Source: Sphingomonas hankookensis
Lineage (GTDB): Bacteria; Pseudomonadota; Alphaproteobacteria; Sphingomonadales; Sphingomonadaceae
Length of the DNA stretch: 64,000 bases
Reading direction: 5' to 3'
Assembly: GCF_022664465.1 (NCBI RefSeq)
Contig: NZ_JAKREV010000001.1
Location: 372,001 to 436,000, forward strand
Below are positions 62,600-64,000 of this stretch, in pieces. The notes beneath the pieces are model-generated. The model saw nothing but the letters and a program-made list of their open reading frames with translations. It was not told the origin of the DNA and searched no databases. The position numbers and the translations under genes were made by a program. How positions within the stretch are numbered: position 1 is the first letter of the stretch; every line of letters starts with the position of its first letter.

Positions 62600-63235
62600 T
62601 CAGCGCTCTCGGCTGAGGTCGTCCACTTCGCCCATGATCGTGTCGAGTACGGTCTGGCCGTTGTTGTCCGGCTGTTCCGCACGCGATGGCAGCTTGCCTT
62701 CGGTCATCAACGCTTCCAGCGCAACGCGACCGCGTGCCACGCGGCTCTTGATCGTGCCAACCGCGACATTGCAGATTTCCGCTGCTTCTTCATAGGCAAA
62801 GCCACCGGCACCGACGAGGATCAGCGCTTCGCGCTGCGGCTGTGGCAGGTGTAGCAACGCACGTTGCATGTCGGCCAGTTCGACGTGGCGATCCTGGCTT
62901 GCAGGGGCGGCAAGGATGCGGTCGGCGACCAGATCGTCCCACTCGCCCTTGAAGCGCGCACGGCGCATCTGCGACAGATACAGGTTGCGCAGGATGATGA
63001 AGGTCCACGCGCGCATGTTGGTGCCGGCCTGGAACCGCTGGCGCGCGGCCCATGCCTTCAGCAGCGTTTCCTGCACCAGATCGTCCGCCAGATCGCGGCT
63101 GCCCGACAGCGACCTGCCGAACGCGCGCAGATGCGGGATGACCTGCGCCAGTTGCTTCTTGAACTCGGGGTCCGGCAACGCGACGTGCTCCCGCACCTCG
63201 CCTGCCGCGTCCTCGCTGATGTCGGATTCAGTCAT
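62600..63235 (-). CDS. ecfG: RNA polymerase sigma factor EcfG (general stress)
   Basis: 211 residues. Region 2: LADDLVQETLLKAWAARQRF and NMRAWTFIILRNLYLSQMRR; region 4: LPQPQREALILVGAGGFAYE then EAAEICNVAVGTIKSRVARG, the ECF15 form. Directs transcription from GGAAC/CGTT promoters. Start 63235 (MTESDISED); the extension to 63499 is non-coding. Same strand as phyR, with a small membrane-protein gene between. Confidence 0.93.
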   Translation of the reverse strand: MTESDISEDAAGEVREHVALPDPEFKKQLAQVIPHLRAFGRSLSGSRDLADDLVQETLLKAWAARQRFQAGTNMRAWTFIILRNLYLSQMRRARFKGEWDDLVADRILAAPASQDRHVELADMQRALLHLPQPQREALILVGAGGFAYEEAAEICNVAVGTIKSRVARGRVALEALMTEGKLPSRAEQPDNNGQTVLDTIMGEVDDLSRER

Positions 63236-63351
63236 TCTTATCCGTTCGCTACGCAGTCGGCCCGTGTGGGGGCTGACCCGAACATAGGGTTGTCGATGGC
63301 CGATTGCCAGCACTGCCCGGCGGTCCGTGCCGGACGGTCCGGCCGACGCCT

Positions 63352-63489
63352 TCAGGTGAGCAGGATATACGCCATGACCCCGATCGCGGCGACGAGCGAC
63401 ACGATCAGGATATAGCGGGTCACGCCGGGGGTTGCGCCTGCGCGCGCTTCGGTGGCGCTCACATGGATGCGGTCTTGATCGTCTGCCAT
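63352..63489 (-). CDS. 45-residue membrane protein between phyR and ecfG
   Basis: Polar N-terminus MADDQDRIHVSATEARAGAT followed by one membrane helix (YILIVSLVAAIGVMAYILLT) that ends the protein. Purine-poor start context. No known family. Its place between two general stress regulators on one strand suggests co-expression. Confidence 0.65.
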   Translation of the reverse strand: MADDQDRIHVSATEARAGATPGVTRYILIVSLVAAIGVMAYILLT

Positions 63490-63528
63490 GGCCTATCAAC
63501 CCCCGAAGTTCGTTTTGGGTCCGTACCG

Positions 63529-64000
63529 TTATTCGGCAGCTTCCGGCACCGTCGCTTCGTCGAAGAACAGCGCCTGGCTGATCGCCGCCTTCACGGTCGA
63601 ACGCTGGAACGGCTTGGTGATCAGGAACGTCGGTTCGGGACGTTCGCCGGTCAGCAACCGCTCGGGGAATGCGGTGATAAAGATCACCGGCACGTTGAAT
63701 TCCGACAGGATATCCTTGACCGCATCGATGCCCGAGCTGTCGTCGGCCAGCTGGATGTCGGCCAGCACCAGGCCGGGGCGATCCTGCATGGCCAACGCGA
63801 CCGCTTCGTCGCGGGTAACGGCGACGCCGGTGACGTCGTGGCCCAGATCGCGGACAATCTGCTCCAGGTCCATCGCGATCAGTGGCTCGTCCTCGATGAT
63901 CATCACGCGCGAACGGGTCTGCTGCTCGATCTCGCGCAGCGCCTCGGCAACCAGATCCTCGACCTCGTCGGGGCTCGCTTCGATCAGATAGGCGGCGTCT
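63529..64000 (-). CDS. phyR: response regulator PhyR, N-terminus beyond window edge
   Basis: About 157 residues seen. The linker from the sigma-like domain (DEVEDLVAEALREIEQQTRS) joins the receiver domain VMIIEDEPLIAMDLEQIV, with the phospho-acceptor Asp in LVLADIQLADDSSGID, Thr in IFITAFPE and Lys in FLITKPF. The frame stays open to base 64000, so the N-terminal sigma-factor mimic lies outside. On phosphorylation PhyR sequesters NepR, freeing EcfG. Confidence 0.95.
   Translation of the reverse strand, partial: DAAYLIEASPDEVEDLVAEALREIEQQTRSRVMIIEDEPLIAMDLEQIVRDLGHDVTGVAVTRDEAVALAMQDRPGLVLADIQLADDSSGIDAVKDILSEFNVPVIFITAFPERLLTGERPEPTFLITKPFQRSTVKAAISQALFFDEATVPEAAE

Noticed and set aside
1..64000. 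CRISPR array, prophage or integron
   Set aside because: No regularly spaced identical repeats, no cas, integrase or phage structural genes; all repeats seen are scattered palindromic elements.

Overview
The window is GC-rich, densely coded chromosomal DNA from an alphaproteobacterium, almost certainly a sphingomonad (Sphingomonas or a close relative). This rests on four things: an Entner-Doudoroff operon in the order zwf-pgl-edd-glk-eda; a serine palmitoyltransferase locus with its own acyl carrier protein; a PhyR/EcfG general stress locus at the right edge; and glucose-fructose-oxidoreductase-like and TonB-receptor genes typical of the group. There is no rRNA operon, prophage, transposase or CRISPR array. 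One tRNA gene is present, tRNA-Glu(CTC).

Left part (1-9000): acyl-CoA metabolism. It holds the end of tesB, then a minus-strand run acyl-CoA dehydrogenase > phosphotransferase > SDR > catalase-like protein, divergent from a regulator made of two fused TetR units, and an acyl-CoA ligase. 9018-21471 is mostly core: dnaE, a DUF308/HdeD gene with a perfect EcfG-type promoter, gpx-lolD-lolC, an hsp20 gene with a heat-shock promoter and a ROSE-type RNA thermometer, pyrG, secG, a MarR regulator, an NlpC/P60 protein whose catalytic Cys is Ala, and argC. 21601-27409 is the Entner-Doudoroff operon, interrupted by two palindromic repeats. 27634-32960 is the fatty-acid block (mltG, fabF, acpP, fabG, fabD), into which a GxxExxY gene flanked by a perfect 16-bp inverted repeat is inserted. 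33128-42000 holds rpsF-rpsR-rplI, tRNA-Glu, a MerC protein behind an operator-like palindrome, an AI-2E-family permease, a GFOR-like oxidoreductase, a TonB receptor and rplU-rpmA.

The most coherent system is at 45581-54921. After obgE and proB come a CerR-like reductase, a dedicated ACP, serine palmitoyltransferase, an LptF/LptG permease pair, a fatty-acid hydroxylase and a bCerS-like N-acyltransferase, all on the plus strand. Together they read as a ceramide synthesis, hydroxylation and export locus. This fits cells whose outer leaflet uses glycosphingolipid instead of LPS; the export role and the hydroxylase substrate are inferences.

The right end holds two paralogous small secreted Cys-pair proteins, a beta-barrel protein, xth, erpA, an M23 peptidase, bcp, glnE, a candidate NepR anti-sigma factor on the plus strand, ecfG, a 45-residue membrane protein and most of phyR. 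EcfG-like promoters are seen before the candidate nepR, the HdeD gene and a 31-residue acidic protein.

Dispersed palindromic repeats of several families sit in many gaps. In one case (proB) a repeat appears to supply the ribosome-binding site and start codon.
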